Source: Devosia sp. (GTDB lineage Bacteria > Pseudomonadota > Alphaproteobacteria > Rhizobiales > Devosiaceae). Taken from it: a stretch of 64,000 nt of DNA. The translations under genes and the position numbers were made by a program. Every line of letters starts with the position of its first letter. Position 1 is the first letter of the stretch. The notes under the pieces are model-generated. The model saw only the letters and a program-made list of their open reading frames with translations, made no database searches and was not told where the DNA came from. Below are positions 8,912-18,211 of this stretch, one piece after another. Location: positions 1 to 64,000 of the forward strand of contig NZ_JAFKHE010000024.1 of assembly GCF_017307495.1 (NCBI RefSeq), in the 5' to 3' direction.

Positions 8912-11245
8912 TTACTCATCCCACACCCTGTTGAGCACCTGCGCGGCGATAGCGGCTTTGTCCTGCGGCAGGAAGCGACCATAGTGCTGCTGCACCATAT
9001 CGGGCGTGTCCTGGATCGCGTAGCTTGCCTGCTCGTATGAACCGGTCTTCTTGAGGATGTGGGTGGCCAGCACGTCGCGAACGTTGTGCGGCCCGTGCGG
9101 CAGCAATCCTTTGATGGCCCCGCGCTCGGTATAGGGGTTGTAGATCCCATAGCGCTGGATGATCAGCCGCCAAGCATCGTAGAAGGTGGTCTGGTCGTAC
9201 CGGGCATTGGTGCTCGACTGCTTGACGGTCTTCACGAAGAAGGTCCCCGGATCGTCGGCGCTGGCCAGCAAGCGCGCCCGATGCCGATCGACATACGCAT
9301 CGATCATCTCATAGAGGCCCGCCATGTCCGGCAGCACCAGCCGGAACGGCTTCTGGCCGAAGAAGGACGAGTTGGCATTCTTGAAGGCCACGGACGGGAT
9401 CAGGATCTCCCAGCCATGATCGCGGCTGCTCCATCGGAGCTCACCGCACTTCATGTCCTCGAGGTTGCGCTCCGATGTCGGCATCCTGCCCGGCGGGCAG
9501 ATCCGCAACTCGCGCAGGTTCTTCTGCCGCAGGCCCGTGTGCAGCCCGATCCGGAGCATCAGGAAGGATCGCACGGCTTCGGCCGCCGGCCGCGGATAGA
9601 GCCGCTCGTCCGGCATGAAGCGCAGGATCTCCTCGGTGATCTTCCGATACTCGCCAACGGGGCTGTCGGCCTCGAGGATGGGCAGGATCGGCTCGAACGG
9701 ATCCCGGTGGACCTTCGCCACCCGCTCGATCTCCTTGAGGCGCTGGCGGGCGTGCCGGTACATCTCATCGCAGGCACCGTGCCAGTCGGCGCGAACGCGC
9801 GCGATATCGGCTGCGGTGATCAGGACGTCGATCGGACGCAGGCGATCGGCCAATGCCGGCGTCTGCCTGATCCAGCCCGTGTCCACCTTCACCACCGATG
9901 TCAGCAGGGCCAGCATGCCGACCTCCCACTTGGTGAAGAAGCCACGGCGCTGCTCGCGCCACTGCAGGTACCAGTCCCAGACCGGCGGGAACACCAGCAT
10001 GGCGAAGCAGAGCGATTCCAGCGGCGCGCCGAAGCCGTGCACCGGACCATCCGCCGGCGCCGTGATGGCACCGAACATCAGCCCGAGGTGCTCGACCTTC
10101 TGCGATGCCGTCTCCTCGCCCCAGACGCCGTTGCGCTGGAATCCGAAGGCGGTCAGCGTCGCGGTCTTGAACTTGAGCAGGCCCGCCATCTCGCGTTCGA
10201 GTTCAGCCGGCGCATCCACCACCGACGACACCATCTCCTGATCGACATCGGCAGTGGCGGCCGGCTGCTTCTTCGGGAGGCCCTTGCCCTGGAATGCACG
10301 GAAGCGAACGGCATAGCGGTTCTTGATCGCCGCCGCCTGGAAGGCCCGGTAGTCGGTCGACCCAGAAATGATGACCCGGTTCACCCAGTCGAGGATCTCG
10401 TCCTGTTCGGCCGGCGAACGTGCATTGAAGTCGTCCGGGAGATGCCATGCCAACCTGCGCCGTTCGGCCGGCGTGAAGTCCTCAAGGACGTGACCAGTTC
10501 GCGCTCGTCCGAGATAAGGCAGCTTGGCCTTGAAGTAACCGGGCGGCAGTCGATATCGGCGCTCGATGCGCCCCAGCACCTCGAGGCTCTGGATAGACCG
10601 CGGCGTGAGCTCGCCGGTCGCCCACTTCATCAGCGTGCGATGGTTGGTGGCCTTGTCCTCCTTGGCCACCGCGTGGAACAGGTGACGGACGCTATCGCCG
10701 TGCCGCCGGATGTGCAGGTTCAGGGCGTCGGCAAAGCCATCCACGTCTTCCCATTCCGTCCAAAGTGGTTTCGGGAACTCGACGATCGGCCGCCGTGTGT
10801 ACTGACGCTTCGGCCGAGCCGGTGCCGGCGGAACAGGAGCCGGCTTCGGCTGGACCACACCAGATAGAACGCGATTGGCGCGATCGGTGACATCCAGGGT
10901 TCGTCTCGGTGCGACGTCCTTCTTGACCGGCGGCGGCCTGACGGTCGTCTGCGTCTTGATTTCGGCAGGCTTGGGCGCCCGTGCCACCGATCGGCCGATG
11001 GCATCGAGGAGAGGGGTGATGTGCCGCCCTGCCCCGACCAGCATCTCCGCGGGCACGTTGGTCAGCATGCCCATGGCCGTCCAGTCGTACTTGCCTGCGT
11101 AGCGGGGAACGCCGACGCCGGTGTCGACGGAAGCGATCAGGAACTTCCGCAGGGCTTCGGTGTGCACCGGCAGCAGATATGGAGCGACGCGCTTCCGGCA
11201 GAAGTCGGAGATCATTCGCTCGGTGATAGGGGCGTTCGTCGGCAC
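8912..11245 (-). CDS. Large tyrosine-type recombinase/integrase
   Basis: This is a 777-residue protein whose last 220 residues form a tyrosine-recombinase catalytic domain: TGLRQKNLREL (box I Arg) near residue 572, a Lys-containing beta hairpin, PHNVRDVLATHIL (HxxR, box II) near 717, and the nucleophile in QQHYGRF near 753. The usual GH/W position between box II and Tyr reads IQDTP. The first ~500 residues are an unusually long extension without a recognised domain. The start is GTG with a CGGAGA Shine-Dalgarno about 6 bases upstream. It probably mobilises part of this accessory region. A palindrome 54 bp upstream may be its operator. Confidence 0.85.
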   Translation of the reverse strand: MPTNAPITERMISDFCRKRVAPYLLPVHTEALRKFLIASVDTGVGVPRYAGKYDWTAMGMLTNVPAEMLVGAGRHITPLLDAIGRSVARAPKPAEIKTQTTVRPPPVKKDVAPRRTLDVTDRANRVLSGVVQPKPAPVPPAPARPKRQYTRRPIVEFPKPLWTEWEDVDGFADALNLHIRRHGDSVRHLFHAVAKEDKATNHRTLMKWATGELTPRSIQSLEVLGRIERRYRLPPGYFKAKLPYLGRARTGHVLEDFTPAERRRLAWHLPDDFNARSPAEQDEILDWVNRVIISGSTDYRAFQAAAIKNRYAVRFRAFQGKGLPKKQPAATADVDQEMVSSVVDAPAELEREMAGLLKFKTATLTAFGFQRNGVWGEETASQKVEHLGLMFGAITAPADGPVHGFGAPLESLCFAMLVFPPVWDWYLQWREQRRGFFTKWEVGMLALLTSVVKVDTGWIRQTPALADRLRPIDVLITAADIARVRADWHGACDEMYRHARQRLKEIERVAKVHRDPFEPILPILEADSPVGEYRKITEEILRFMPDERLYPRPAAEAVRSFLMLRIGLHTGLRQKNLRELRICPPGRMPTSERNLEDMKCGELRWSSRDHGWEILIPSVAFKNANSSFFGQKPFRLVLPDMAGLYEMIDAYVDRHRARLLASADDPGTFFVKTVKQSSTNARYDQTTFYDAWRLIIQRYGIYNPYTERGAIKGLLPHGPHNVRDVLATHILKKTGSYEQASYAIQDTPDMVQQHYGRFLPQDKAAIAAQVLNRVWDE

Positions 11246-11298
11246 TGCTGTCTCCGGCTACGGGGCCGGCAGACATGGTGTTTGGGAGGTAGGGATTT

Positions 11299-11318
11299 AC
11301 CCGGACAGATGTCCGGGT
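11299..11318. promoter_or_regulatory. Perfect 9-bp-arm palindrome upstream of the recombinase gene
   Basis: ACCCGGACA and TGTCCGGGT are separated by only GA. There is no T run on either side, so a terminator is unlikely. The position 54 bp upstream of the recombinase GTG fits an operator or a recombinase binding site. Confidence 0.45.
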
Positions 11319-11386
11319 GGATGTGTAACACTAGCTATCCTCGAGGGCTAAGTGCTTACCGCTGCGCGCGAAGGGCAGATAGCAGG

Positions 11387-14300
11387 CTAGATAAGCCATT
11401 CCTGCTCTTGCTGCGCTACGGCTACTAGATCCGCATAGCTCCAAGTGCCATTCCTGAACCTGACGTAATCGATGTCGTACAGACTGTCGGTTCCAGACGA
11501 TCCTACGATCTTGAGCTGACCAACGGTTTCTTCGAAAGTGAACGCTTCGAAGTTGGCATCGTACACTGCATAGTCCACCCCTCCGCCACCAGTGATCATG
11601 TCATTGCCAGACCCCATGTAGAAGGTATCGTTGGCTGTGCTGCCGTCGACGATATCATCTCCGGCACCATCCCAAATCCGGCTGGACTCGGTAACCCAGA
11701 TGTAGTCGTTGCCGCCGCCAAGCCTGAACGTCCCGCCGCCTTCATACGAGTGCACGTAGTCTTCGCCGTCGCCACCCCACAATGAGTTGGTCCCCATAAG
11801 GCCCATAATGCTCCCTGCCGAACCACTGTAGATGGTAGCCGAACTGCGTTCCAAACTCTCAAATGAGAAATAGCCTCGTTGTCCGTAGACGACGACTGGC
11901 GCCGAACCTGCGCCGATCAAGTCGCCTCCTGCCGCACCCACATAGATGCGAGCTCGTCCAGTCATCGCGTGCGTGAACGCGTAGTCGTTGCCATCCAAAT
12001 GAAGTTCGTAGGTACCAGATCCGTTCAAGTGGAACAGATCCCAATCTGAATCCCCGCCCGCATATGCGCGTACGAACCCACTACCATTCAGCTCGAAGAT
12101 GTCGGCGCCCGATCCGCCGTGCACGTAGTGGTTGCCGTCAGAAACATCGAAGCGATCATCGCCAGATCCGCCGAACATTCGATCATTGCTTCCCTCTGAC
12201 CAGAACTGGTCATTGCCGTCCCCGCCGTAGAGATAATTGTCGCCAGCTCCGCCATACAGTTGGTCATTCCCGGCGCCACCGTAGAGATGATCGTTTCCAG
12301 CGTCACCCCACAGGTAGTCATTCATGCCGAAACCATAGATCGTGTCGTTGCCACCGCCGCCTAGGATGTAGTCCGTCTGCGAGGTACCGTGCAGCACGTC
12401 GTCTCCCGACGTCGACTGCACGTTGGACGGCGCCCCGGCTGCATTGACAAAGAAGCTGATTGCTGTTGCCGAAGACAGTGTTCCGGCAGCATCCCTTGCT
12501 GCCACCGTAACCGTGTATTGCTGTGCGCCTATCACACCAGTTGTCCTGATTTCGTCCCCTACGATCGAAAACAGACCGGACGGGTCGGAAACGATCTGGA
12601 ATCGGGGAGCGCCCCCGCTTCCTCCGAAGTGCGCCTCATCAGCAGCGTCACCGTCCACGACATTTCCAAGATAGGCCACGACGCTTCCGGCAGGCATGCC
12701 CTGCAAGAGGTCTAGGAGTTCGTAGCTAAAGGATGTAGGTGCCTCGTTCCGATCTTCGAGCATCACAGTCAATTCGCGATCAACGTGCTTCTCACCATCG
12801 TGGGCGCGGACGGTGAGGTTGATCTCGGGGTCGCTCTCGAAGTCGAGCGGTCCATCAATGAAAACTTCGCCAGTGATCGGGTCGATGCGGAACATGCCGC
12901 CGTCATCGAGCAGTGACCATGTCAGGCCGTCGCCCTCCGGATCATCGGCGTCGGCGATGGCAACTCGAGTGCCGACAGCGTTGTTCTCGGCAATCGTCAG
13001 TTCATTCACTGCCGTCACCAAATCTCCGCCGACGAAGCGCATGTTCTCGGGCGCCTCGTTGACGTTCTCGATGCCGAGCACAAGGTTCGTAAGAGCGGTA
13101 AGACCATAGCTATCGGAGACGATGGCTTTGACCACATAGATCGAGTTCATGAAGGCGGGCGTTTGCCACCACGTCTGCTGGCTGACGCCATTGACAAGAT
13201 CCAGGATCGGCGCGCCGCCGAGCATGCCGACGTACTGCTCGAAGTCGAGAGTGATGTCGTGAGCGGCTCTGACGATGTTGCCGTCCAGATAGAAGTGCTC
13301 GAGGCTGTCCGCATGCAACGCCCACGTAAACAAGTCAGGGTTGTCATCAATGCCACCAAGTCTCGCGACTTCAGCGCCGGCGTCGATCACGCCTTCGAGG
13401 TGCAACGCCCCGGAAACGAACTCGGACCCGATCGGCGCGACGTTCATGATGTTTGAAAGATCGAATTCCAGATCATCCAGCGCGAACTGTTCCACGCTGT
13501 CCGTCAGGAAAATCGTGGGAGTAGAAGTCTCACCTCGCTTAGCCAGCACCAGCGTGTCACCGTGATACTGGATTGTGAAGTCGCTCCAGGCGAGGGTGCT
13601 CTCGAGGGTATCGATCCCGAGACCACCAAAGATCCAATCGATGCCAGCATTAGTGACCACCGTGTCGTCGCCACTCCCCAGATCGAAATACTCGCTGGCG
13701 CCCGTGCCAACCACGGATTGCACTCCAATGCCGGCCACAAACTTAGTGGCGCCTCCAGAAGAAAGCGTTGGCAACTGAAGATTGGTCACATCGCTGGCAT
13801 AGACTAGCGAATCGTACCGTCCTGGCCCCTGCATCAACAAGGCCATGTCGGCGCTACTCAGCCCGCCGTCATTCATCAGCCAGCTGAAATCATGACGCAA
13901 ACCTAAGTCAGATCGACTATCTCCCACCGCATCCCATGTCTGTTCCGACAGGTCAGCGGTAAGGATGTTTTTTGCAGCGTTGAAGGACAGGATGCCGTCA
14001 AAATCGCCAAACACGGCTTCGATGGCCAGACCGCCCGCATAACGTGCGACCTGATATCCGAGCTCAAAGTCCACGACAACGCCATTGACGATCGCACGCC
14101 CTAGGTCATTCATGTCGTCGGTCATCGCTTCCGCAGCTGAGTTCCCGAACTCTCCTCCAATGATGGTTTGAGAGATCATATCTTTCAGCACTCCAGATTT
14201 GGCACTGCCGAACTGTGAGGCCAAGATCCCAATATCTGAGGCAAGCACATCATCCATCAGAGGAGTAATAATTTGACTGGCCGCCTGCTCCCAGTTCATG

Positions 14301-15130
14301 TCGCTCCCGAATTTCTCCTTCAGCAACAGACGGTACGCCAACAAGGATTGGATGTGAGCGTTGGGCGAGTCCCAGCCCGGCACTAGAACGTAATTCCCCA
14401 GATCTAACGTGGTGTCTTGATGTGCAAGCTGTGGACCACGGAAAAAAATTCCGGCTACGTCATGCGTAAGCGACATGGTCTTCAGACTGGTGGCTTCTGC
14501 CTCTGTCCATGAGGGTTGCCCACGGAATATGAGCTCAGCGAGTTCAAGATCGGCATTCGGACCTAGGGCTGCGTCCATCACCGTTTCGGCCGCCCATTCA
14601 AATCCGGTGTTGTCGAACATCAAGCCAGCGGTTTTCTTAACGCTGGCCACGATGCCGGCCAACGCCCCGCCAAGCGAGTGGCCAACCGTGATGATCGGAA
14701 GTCCACTCAGACTAGGCGTGTTTACAATCTTGTCTTGGACAAGATTGTAGAATTCCAGCGCCAGGCGGACGTGATCGTCGACGTTCCCAGCACCAATATT
14801 TGCCACCGTGCCCATATCATCCCAGAAGAGCTGATCGGACCCGCGGTAAGAGATGACTACCTCGCCGTCGACCTTGTAGGCCACGGCATGAAAACCCACC
14901 TGCTCGTCGCGAAAATCGCTGCCATCAAAGCCCAAAGCCGCAGAATCGAAGATCACCTGAGCAAGACCAAGATCTTTGTTGGGGGTGGCAAGAAGAAGAG
15001 CGTTGCTGTCGCCAACGGCGTGCAGCTTTGCGCCATATCCACGACTGTACGAGTCGAGAGCCAACGCCGCATATAGCGAGTCGGAATGCAGGTATTTGGA
15101 AGCGATGTACGGAGGTGCAGCATATGTCAT
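11387..15130 (-). CDS. Lipase-like RTX protein with cadherin-type domain, probably type I-secreted
   Basis: The 1247-residue product begins without a signal peptide. Residues 1 to about 330 form a class 3 lipase-like alpha/beta hydrolase with GHSLG at 150-154 (probable nucleophile Ser152). A first small RTX-like stretch lies near 480-500, a cadherin-like domain (ADADDPEGD, DFESDPE) at about 706-790, and then repeated GGxGxD calcium-binding nonapeptides at about 920-1000. More GGDGxD-like units lie towards the end. RTX proteins are exported by type I secretion using a C-terminal signal; no ABC/membrane-fusion pair is present nearby. The lipoprotein gene lies immediately upstream in the transcript, with a 3-bp gap, so the two form an operon. 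Confidence 0.85.
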   Translation of the reverse strand: MTYAAPPYIASKYLHSDSLYAALALDSYSRGYGAKLHAVGDSNALLLATPNKDLGLAQVIFDSAALGFDGSDFRDEQVGFHAVAYKVDGEVVISYRGSDQLFWDDMGTVANIGAGNVDDHVRLALEFYNLVQDKIVNTPSLSGLPIITVGHSLGGALAGIVASVKKTAGLMFDNTGFEWAAETVMDAALGPNADLELAELIFRGQPSWTEAEATSLKTMSLTHDVAGIFFRGPQLAHQDTTLDLGNYVLVPGWDSPNAHIQSLLAYRLLLKEKFGSDMNWEQAASQIITPLMDDVLASDIGILASQFGSAKSGVLKDMISQTIIGGEFGNSAAEAMTDDMNDLGRAIVNGVVVDFELGYQVARYAGGLAIEAVFGDFDGILSFNAAKNILTADLSEQTWDAVGDSRSDLGLRHDFSWLMNDGGLSSADMALLMQGPGRYDSLVYASDVTNLQLPTLSSGGATKFVAGIGVQSVVGTGASEYFDLGSGDDTVVTNAGIDWIFGGLGIDTLESTLAWSDFTIQYHGDTLVLAKRGETSTPTIFLTDSVEQFALDDLEFDLSNIMNVAPIGSEFVSGALHLEGVIDAGAEVARLGGIDDNPDLFTWALHADSLEHFYLDGNIVRAAHDITLDFEQYVGMLGGAPILDLVNGVSQQTWWQTPAFMNSIYVVKAIVSDSYGLTALTNLVLGIENVNEAPENMRFVGGDLVTAVNELTIAENNAVGTRVAIADADDPEGDGLTWSLLDDGGMFRIDPITGEVFIDGPLDFESDPEINLTVRAHDGEKHVDRELTVMLEDRNEAPTSFSYELLDLLQGMPAGSVVAYLGNVVDGDAADEAHFGGSGGAPRFQIVSDPSGLFSIVGDEIRTTGVIGAQQYTVTVAARDAAGTLSSATAISFFVNAAGAPSNVQSTSGDDVLHGTSQTDYILGGGGNDTIYGFGMNDYLWGDAGNDHLYGGAGNDQLYGGAGDNYLYGGDGNDQFWSEGSNDRMFGGSGDDRFDVSDGNHYVHGGSGADIFELNGSGFVRAYAGGDSDWDLFHLNGSGTYELHLDGNDYAFTHAMTGRARIYVGAAGGDLIGAGSAPVVVYGQRGYFSFESLERSSATIYSGSAGSIMGLMGTNSLWGGDGEDYVHSYEGGGTFRLGGGNDYIWVTESSRIWDGAGDDIVDGSTANDTFYMGSGNDMITGGGGVDYAVYDANFEAFTFEETVGQLKIVGSSGTDSLYDIDYVRFRNGTWSYADLVAVAQQEQEWLI

Positions 15131-15133
15131 GAG

Positions 15134-15838
15134 TTAGCGCCTTCTTCCGAATTGTTGAAACTGGGTCCGATTGACGGTGACCATCTGCGTGCCGGCGGGC
15201 AGAAGCATGTAGGGTTCCGGGAAGGTCCCGTCAGTTACCCAAGGAAATGTTGCTGACGCCTCGGCCGTGAGTGGCTCTTGGGAACGTTCAAGCGTAGCCG
15301 ACACAAGCTTGATCCCATCTGTTTCCGTTTGCTGCTGCCAAATGACCTCAAGGCCTTCATATGAAGCGACATTCGGCACCAAGACCGTCAAAGGCACTGA
15401 AGTAGGATCGAGCTTGCAGGGACCTTTGAACCCCGCGAGGAACTGCCACCAATCGTCGAAATCGTCCGCTTCAGGTGGCGCGCAACTCAGGACGGTTGAA
15501 AGAAGAGGGTTTCTCGACCCCCTGTGGTCATCGACGAGCACCGCCAACGCCGCTGTGCCCGGAAGATCGACAACGACCGCTTGAGCGTTCACTGACCTCA
15601 GGAAAAATCCAACCGACCAGAGATCACCGCCCCGTTCGACCGAGAACTCTTGAACTGAGTGCCCCGTGTACTTCACACCCGCAACTTCAGCGGTGACCGT
15701 CAGCTTCGTCCTGACGAACATCTCTGGATGTGCCCATGAACATCCGCTCACAGCCAAGCCCGTCGCGAATGCGACGCCGGCTGCCAATAATCGCGTCGCC
15801 GCGCCAACCCTCCACCCCCATTCCACGACGCACCCCAT
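15134..15838 (-). CDS. Predicted lipoprotein, unknown function
   Basis: The 234-residue protein has an N-terminal hydrophobic segment ending in the lipobox LAVSGC, so it should be a lipidated envelope protein. The rest has no recognised domain. Two Cys about 20 residues apart (SCAPPE and PCKLD) may form a disulfide. It is the first gene of a two-gene minus-strand operon with the RTX lipase, which suggests a helper, inhibitor or surface-retention role for the lipase; that is inference. The start is not fixed: other in-frame starts lie a few codons downstream. Confidence 0.65.
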   Translation of the reverse strand: MGCVVEWGWRVGAATRLLAAGVAFATGLAVSGCSWAHPEMFVRTKLTVTAEVAGVKYTGHSVQEFSVERGGDLWSVGFFLRSVNAQAVVVDLPGTAALAVLVDDHRGSRNPLLSTVLSCAPPEADDFDDWWQFLAGFKGPCKLDPTSVPLTVLVPNVASYEGLEVIWQQQTETDGIKLVSATLERSQEPLTAEASATFPWVTDGTFPEPYMLLPAGTQMVTVNRTQFQQFGRRR

Positions 15839-15863
15839 CGAATCGAATACACGATACTAGTAA

Positions 15864-15903
15864 CGTGCATTTGAAACCGTGACAAGTATCGTGCATGCGA
15901 AAT
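15864..15903 (+). promoter_or_regulatory. Paired repeats CGTGCATnnGAAAY upstream of the RHH gene
   Basis: Two direct copies of CGTGCATnnGAAAY (15864-15877 and 15890-15903) start 26 bp apart. The same pair with 25-bp spacing occurs at 16840-16878 before a broken copy of the same gene. A GATACAC element follows each pair. They are candidate operators for the RHH protein or iterons. Confidence 0.5.
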
Positions 15904-15963
15904 CGCTTAACCGATACACGTAACGGCATTGACGACTCCCTCGTCTCCATGCACACCTTCGCC

Positions 15964-16188
15964 ATGGGCAGACCGAAGCAGTTCGACGAGCGAATCCAGC
16001 TGACGCTGGTCGAGGGCACCACCGGCAGGATCGATGCCTTGCTGGAGACCGGCGAGTACCGTCTCGATTTCATCCGGACGGCGATAGAGGTCGAGATCGC
16101 CAAGCGGTCGCAGGAAAAGCCGCCTACCAAACGCGGCAAACCATCTTTGGCTGGCATCACTGCCGGACCAGCCCCCCACAAGCGCTAG
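15964..16188 (+). CDS. Small ribbon-helix-helix-type DNA-binding protein
   Basis: The 74-residue protein starts MGRPKQFDERIQLTL and continues with a helix LDFIRTAIEVEIAKRS, the strand-helix-helix layout of CopG/Arc-like repressors. A longer frame from 15895 exists, but the conserved part begins at this ATG, and a truncated homologue at 16933 aligns from the same point. The C-terminus is Lys/Pro-rich. Repeated motifs lie 61 bp upstream, which suggests autoregulation. No toxin-like partner is visible next to it, so whether it is an antitoxin, a partition repressor or a transcription factor is open. Confidence 0.55.
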   Translation: MGRPKQFDERIQLTLVEGTTGRIDALLETGEYRLDFIRTAIEVEIAKRSQEKPPTKRGKPSLAGITAGPAPHKR

Positions 16189-16262
16189 TTCCTAACCCTC
16201 CTCCGGCGTCTCGTGCGCGCCTGCTCAGACTTGGGCTAGTACCTCTAGACGTTGATGCCGCG

Positions 16263-16781
16263 TTACATCTTGGGAGTCGAACTCGGTACGTTCTCGGGAA
16301 AATCGTCCTCCGACCATGTCCAGTCCGCTTGAGGGACGACGATGCTCTGGCTCCGGACCAGAACCTCGCCCTCGATCGATAGATTCTCGTCACCCACAGC
16401 GTCCGCGAACGCATCTACGTCCACGAGGACGGACAGGTCCGATGCCTTCATCCTCATCACCACCCCGTTCTCGAACTGGTTGGCGTGTTCGATGGCCCAT
16501 CCGGCGTCGACAGTCCAGCTGTCGATCAAATCGATGGACCGAGGAATGATCGAAAGAGAACCGTCCGCAAGTCGGTGCGCCTTCTTGAGATCGAAGGCCC
16601 TGTAGAGCAGGGCATCTTCAGCCGGCTTCGGCAGGGATTCCAATTCCGCTTCATGCTTGAGCAGGCGGGCGCCAAGAGACTTCTTCTTGGAACGATACCC
16701 CACTGAGTAGAGGGGGTCGTTCTCTTTCCACCGGACGAGCAAGGTATGGATGGCATCCATTTGATCGGGAAGGCTGGTCAC
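16263..16781 (-). CDS. Hypothetical protein, 172 aa
   Basis: No family was recognised. The start is a GTG with an AGGAGA Shine-Dalgarno about 7 bases upstream. The N-terminal half is rich in Lys and Glu and probably helical (RSKKKSLGARLLKHEAELE); the C-terminal half is acidic with a WTWSEDDF stretch. It has no signal peptide or membrane segment. It sits between the intact RHH gene, with which it is convergent, and the broken RHH copy. Confidence 0.55.
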   Translation of the reverse strand: MTSLPDQMDAIHTLLVRWKENDPLYSVGYRSKKKSLGARLLKHEAELESLPKPAEDALLYRAFDLKKAHRLADGSLSIIPRSIDLIDSWTVDAGWAIEHANQFENGVVMRMKASDLSVLVDVDAFADAVGDENLSIEGEVLVRSQSIVVPQADWTWSEDDFPENVPSSTPKM

Positions 16782-16839
16782 TCGACGTCTCCTGTGCAGT
16801 AGGCTTCAAGCAGCCAGCCCTTAACGCTCACAAGTATAT

Positions 16840-16878
16840 CGTGCATGTGAAATCCCACAAGTACCGTGCATACGAAAT
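16840..16878 (+). promoter_or_regulatory. Second pair of CGTGCATnnGAAAY repeats
   Basis: Copies at 16840-16853 and 16865-16878 match the pair before the intact RHH gene, each preceded by an ACAAGTA element. They lie 55 bp before the TTG of the truncated RHH copy. Confidence 0.5.
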
Positions 16879-16932
16879 TGAGATTATCGAATACACTTTA
16901 CGACCTCGACACTCCCGTCCTCCGCCTCCCCA

Positions 16933-17010
16933 TTGAGCGGACCCAAGCAGTTCGAAGAGCGAATCCGGCGAACGCTGGCCAAAGTCTCAGGAAGGGGGCA
17001 GGCCAACTGC
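16933..17010 (+). pseudogene. Truncated second copy of the RHH gene
   Basis: From a TTG codon the frame reads SGPKQFEERIRRTLAKVSGR, clearly homologous to the start of the intact RHH protein (GRPKQFDERIQLTLVEGTTGR). It then loses similarity and runs into the 3' end of the convergent gene at 17028. Only the first third of the domain is left, while its upstream repeats are intact. Confidence 0.6.
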
Positions 17011-17027
17011 CGTCGATATCGTTGCTG

Positions 17028-18053
17028 TCAGGGAGATGGAATCTTGCTCCAGTCCTCTGCCCAGGACGCCGATAGCAAGTCATGCGGTCTGCCAAGGACT
17101 CTTTCGAAGGCCACAATGGCTGCTGTTGCGTCGGCATAGGCGAACTCCAAGGCGATCCTCAGGTCATCGCTCCAATTCGCACGATCGGCGTCCTCCTTGA
17201 ATCCGTCGACGAAGCGCAACAGTAGACCTACCCTGCGCTCGCGCGACAAAGACTCCACGTTGGTGAGCAGGATGGACAGATCGCGAAGGTCGTGAAGCTT
17301 GGCCTCTTCAAGGCGCTCGGAAAGATCGGAGACGGTTCGCGCTGCGGCCCCCAGCCTGCCATCGATGCCGCCATTGCCGAACATCTCAAAGGCACGAAGC
17401 GTGTCGTCGTCGCACTGGACGGGGGCCTCGACTTCCCAGCCCATCGCTGACAAGGCGCGCGCAAGGCCGATCTGTCGGCCAATGTCCTCGTAGTCTCCGC
17501 CATGGGAACGAGATACGACGACGACATTGTCGAAGACGATCTTCTTCCCCGGCCCGATCTCCATGATCATGCTTGGCACAAGATCTGACGTGTAGAGAGA
17601 GCCATCGACGATGGACATGGTCGAGGACAGGAACCGGCTGGCGCGCTCAACGTCATCAGGCGCTGCCACCCTCTCGTCATTGCGCATGCCAGCGAAATTC
17701 TCCGGGTATGGCAATGAAGTCGCTGACGGGTCTCCGATGAGTTGCTTGAGGTAGGGGTAGAGGGTGATCTCCGGTCGATTGTGGCCAACAAGCATGTTGG
17801 TCCACCTAGGGACGTCCTCCACCGCTAGCGGCCGCATCTCGCCATCCTTTGGAAAGAGCATTGGCGTGACGGGAATGCCATCGATCAGCCCCCATTCGAG
17901 GGGGAGGTTGCGCGTTTGAGTCTTGAGGCCGCCCGAGGATAGTTTCTTCTCCTCGACTTCAACGGGTCGCGCGCCCAAGGCTCGAGGGACGAAGCCGTGG
18001 CGCCCACGCTGGGGATGGACGACATCGAACGTAATGGGGAACGCGAGCCGCAT
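17028..18053 (-). CDS. Hypothetical protein, 341 aa
   Basis: No family was recognised. The start was placed at the ATG (MRLAFPITF) because an AGGAGT Shine-Dalgarno lies 7-8 bases before it; a longer frame to 18284 lacks support. The protein is soluble, with no signal peptide or membrane helix. A central segment (IGPGKKIVFDNVVVVSRSHGGDYEDIGRQ) looks like alternating strands and helices, and the C-terminal third is helical. It is divergent from the next plus-strand gene, with about 160 bp between them for promoters. Confidence 0.6.
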   Translation of the reverse strand: MRLAFPITFDVVHPQRGRHGFVPRALGARPVEVEEKKLSSGGLKTQTRNLPLEWGLIDGIPVTPMLFPKDGEMRPLAVEDVPRWTNMLVGHNRPEITLYPYLKQLIGDPSATSLPYPENFAGMRNDERVAAPDDVERASRFLSSTMSIVDGSLYTSDLVPSMIMEIGPGKKIVFDNVVVVSRSHGGDYEDIGRQIGLARALSAMGWEVEAPVQCDDDTLRAFEMFGNGGIDGRLGAAARTVSDLSERLEEAKLHDLRDLSILLTNVESLSRERRVGLLLRFVDGFKEDADRANWSDDLRIALEFAYADATAAIVAFERVLGRPHDLLSASWAEDWSKIPSP

Positions 18054-18211
18054 CGAAGTACTCCTGGTCATTGACACCAGTGAAAGCCACGCGCCAGCAA
18101 GCCACAACAGGCCCATGCACTTCGATGCCTCTTCATCGTTCCGGGGATCCGCGACAACCACAGTCGCGCGTCGGCTCAGGTGCGGCATAGGCTGCCACCA
18201 CGGAATCGGTG

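Noticed and set aside
9059..10867. 602-codon plus-strand frame over the recombinase gene
   Set aside because: Composition is typical of a complement-strand shadow; the minus-strand frame has the recombinase active site.
11299..11318. Terminator for the RTX gene or recombinase gene
   Set aside because: The hairpin is perfect but has no T run on either strand; an operator or binding site is more likely.
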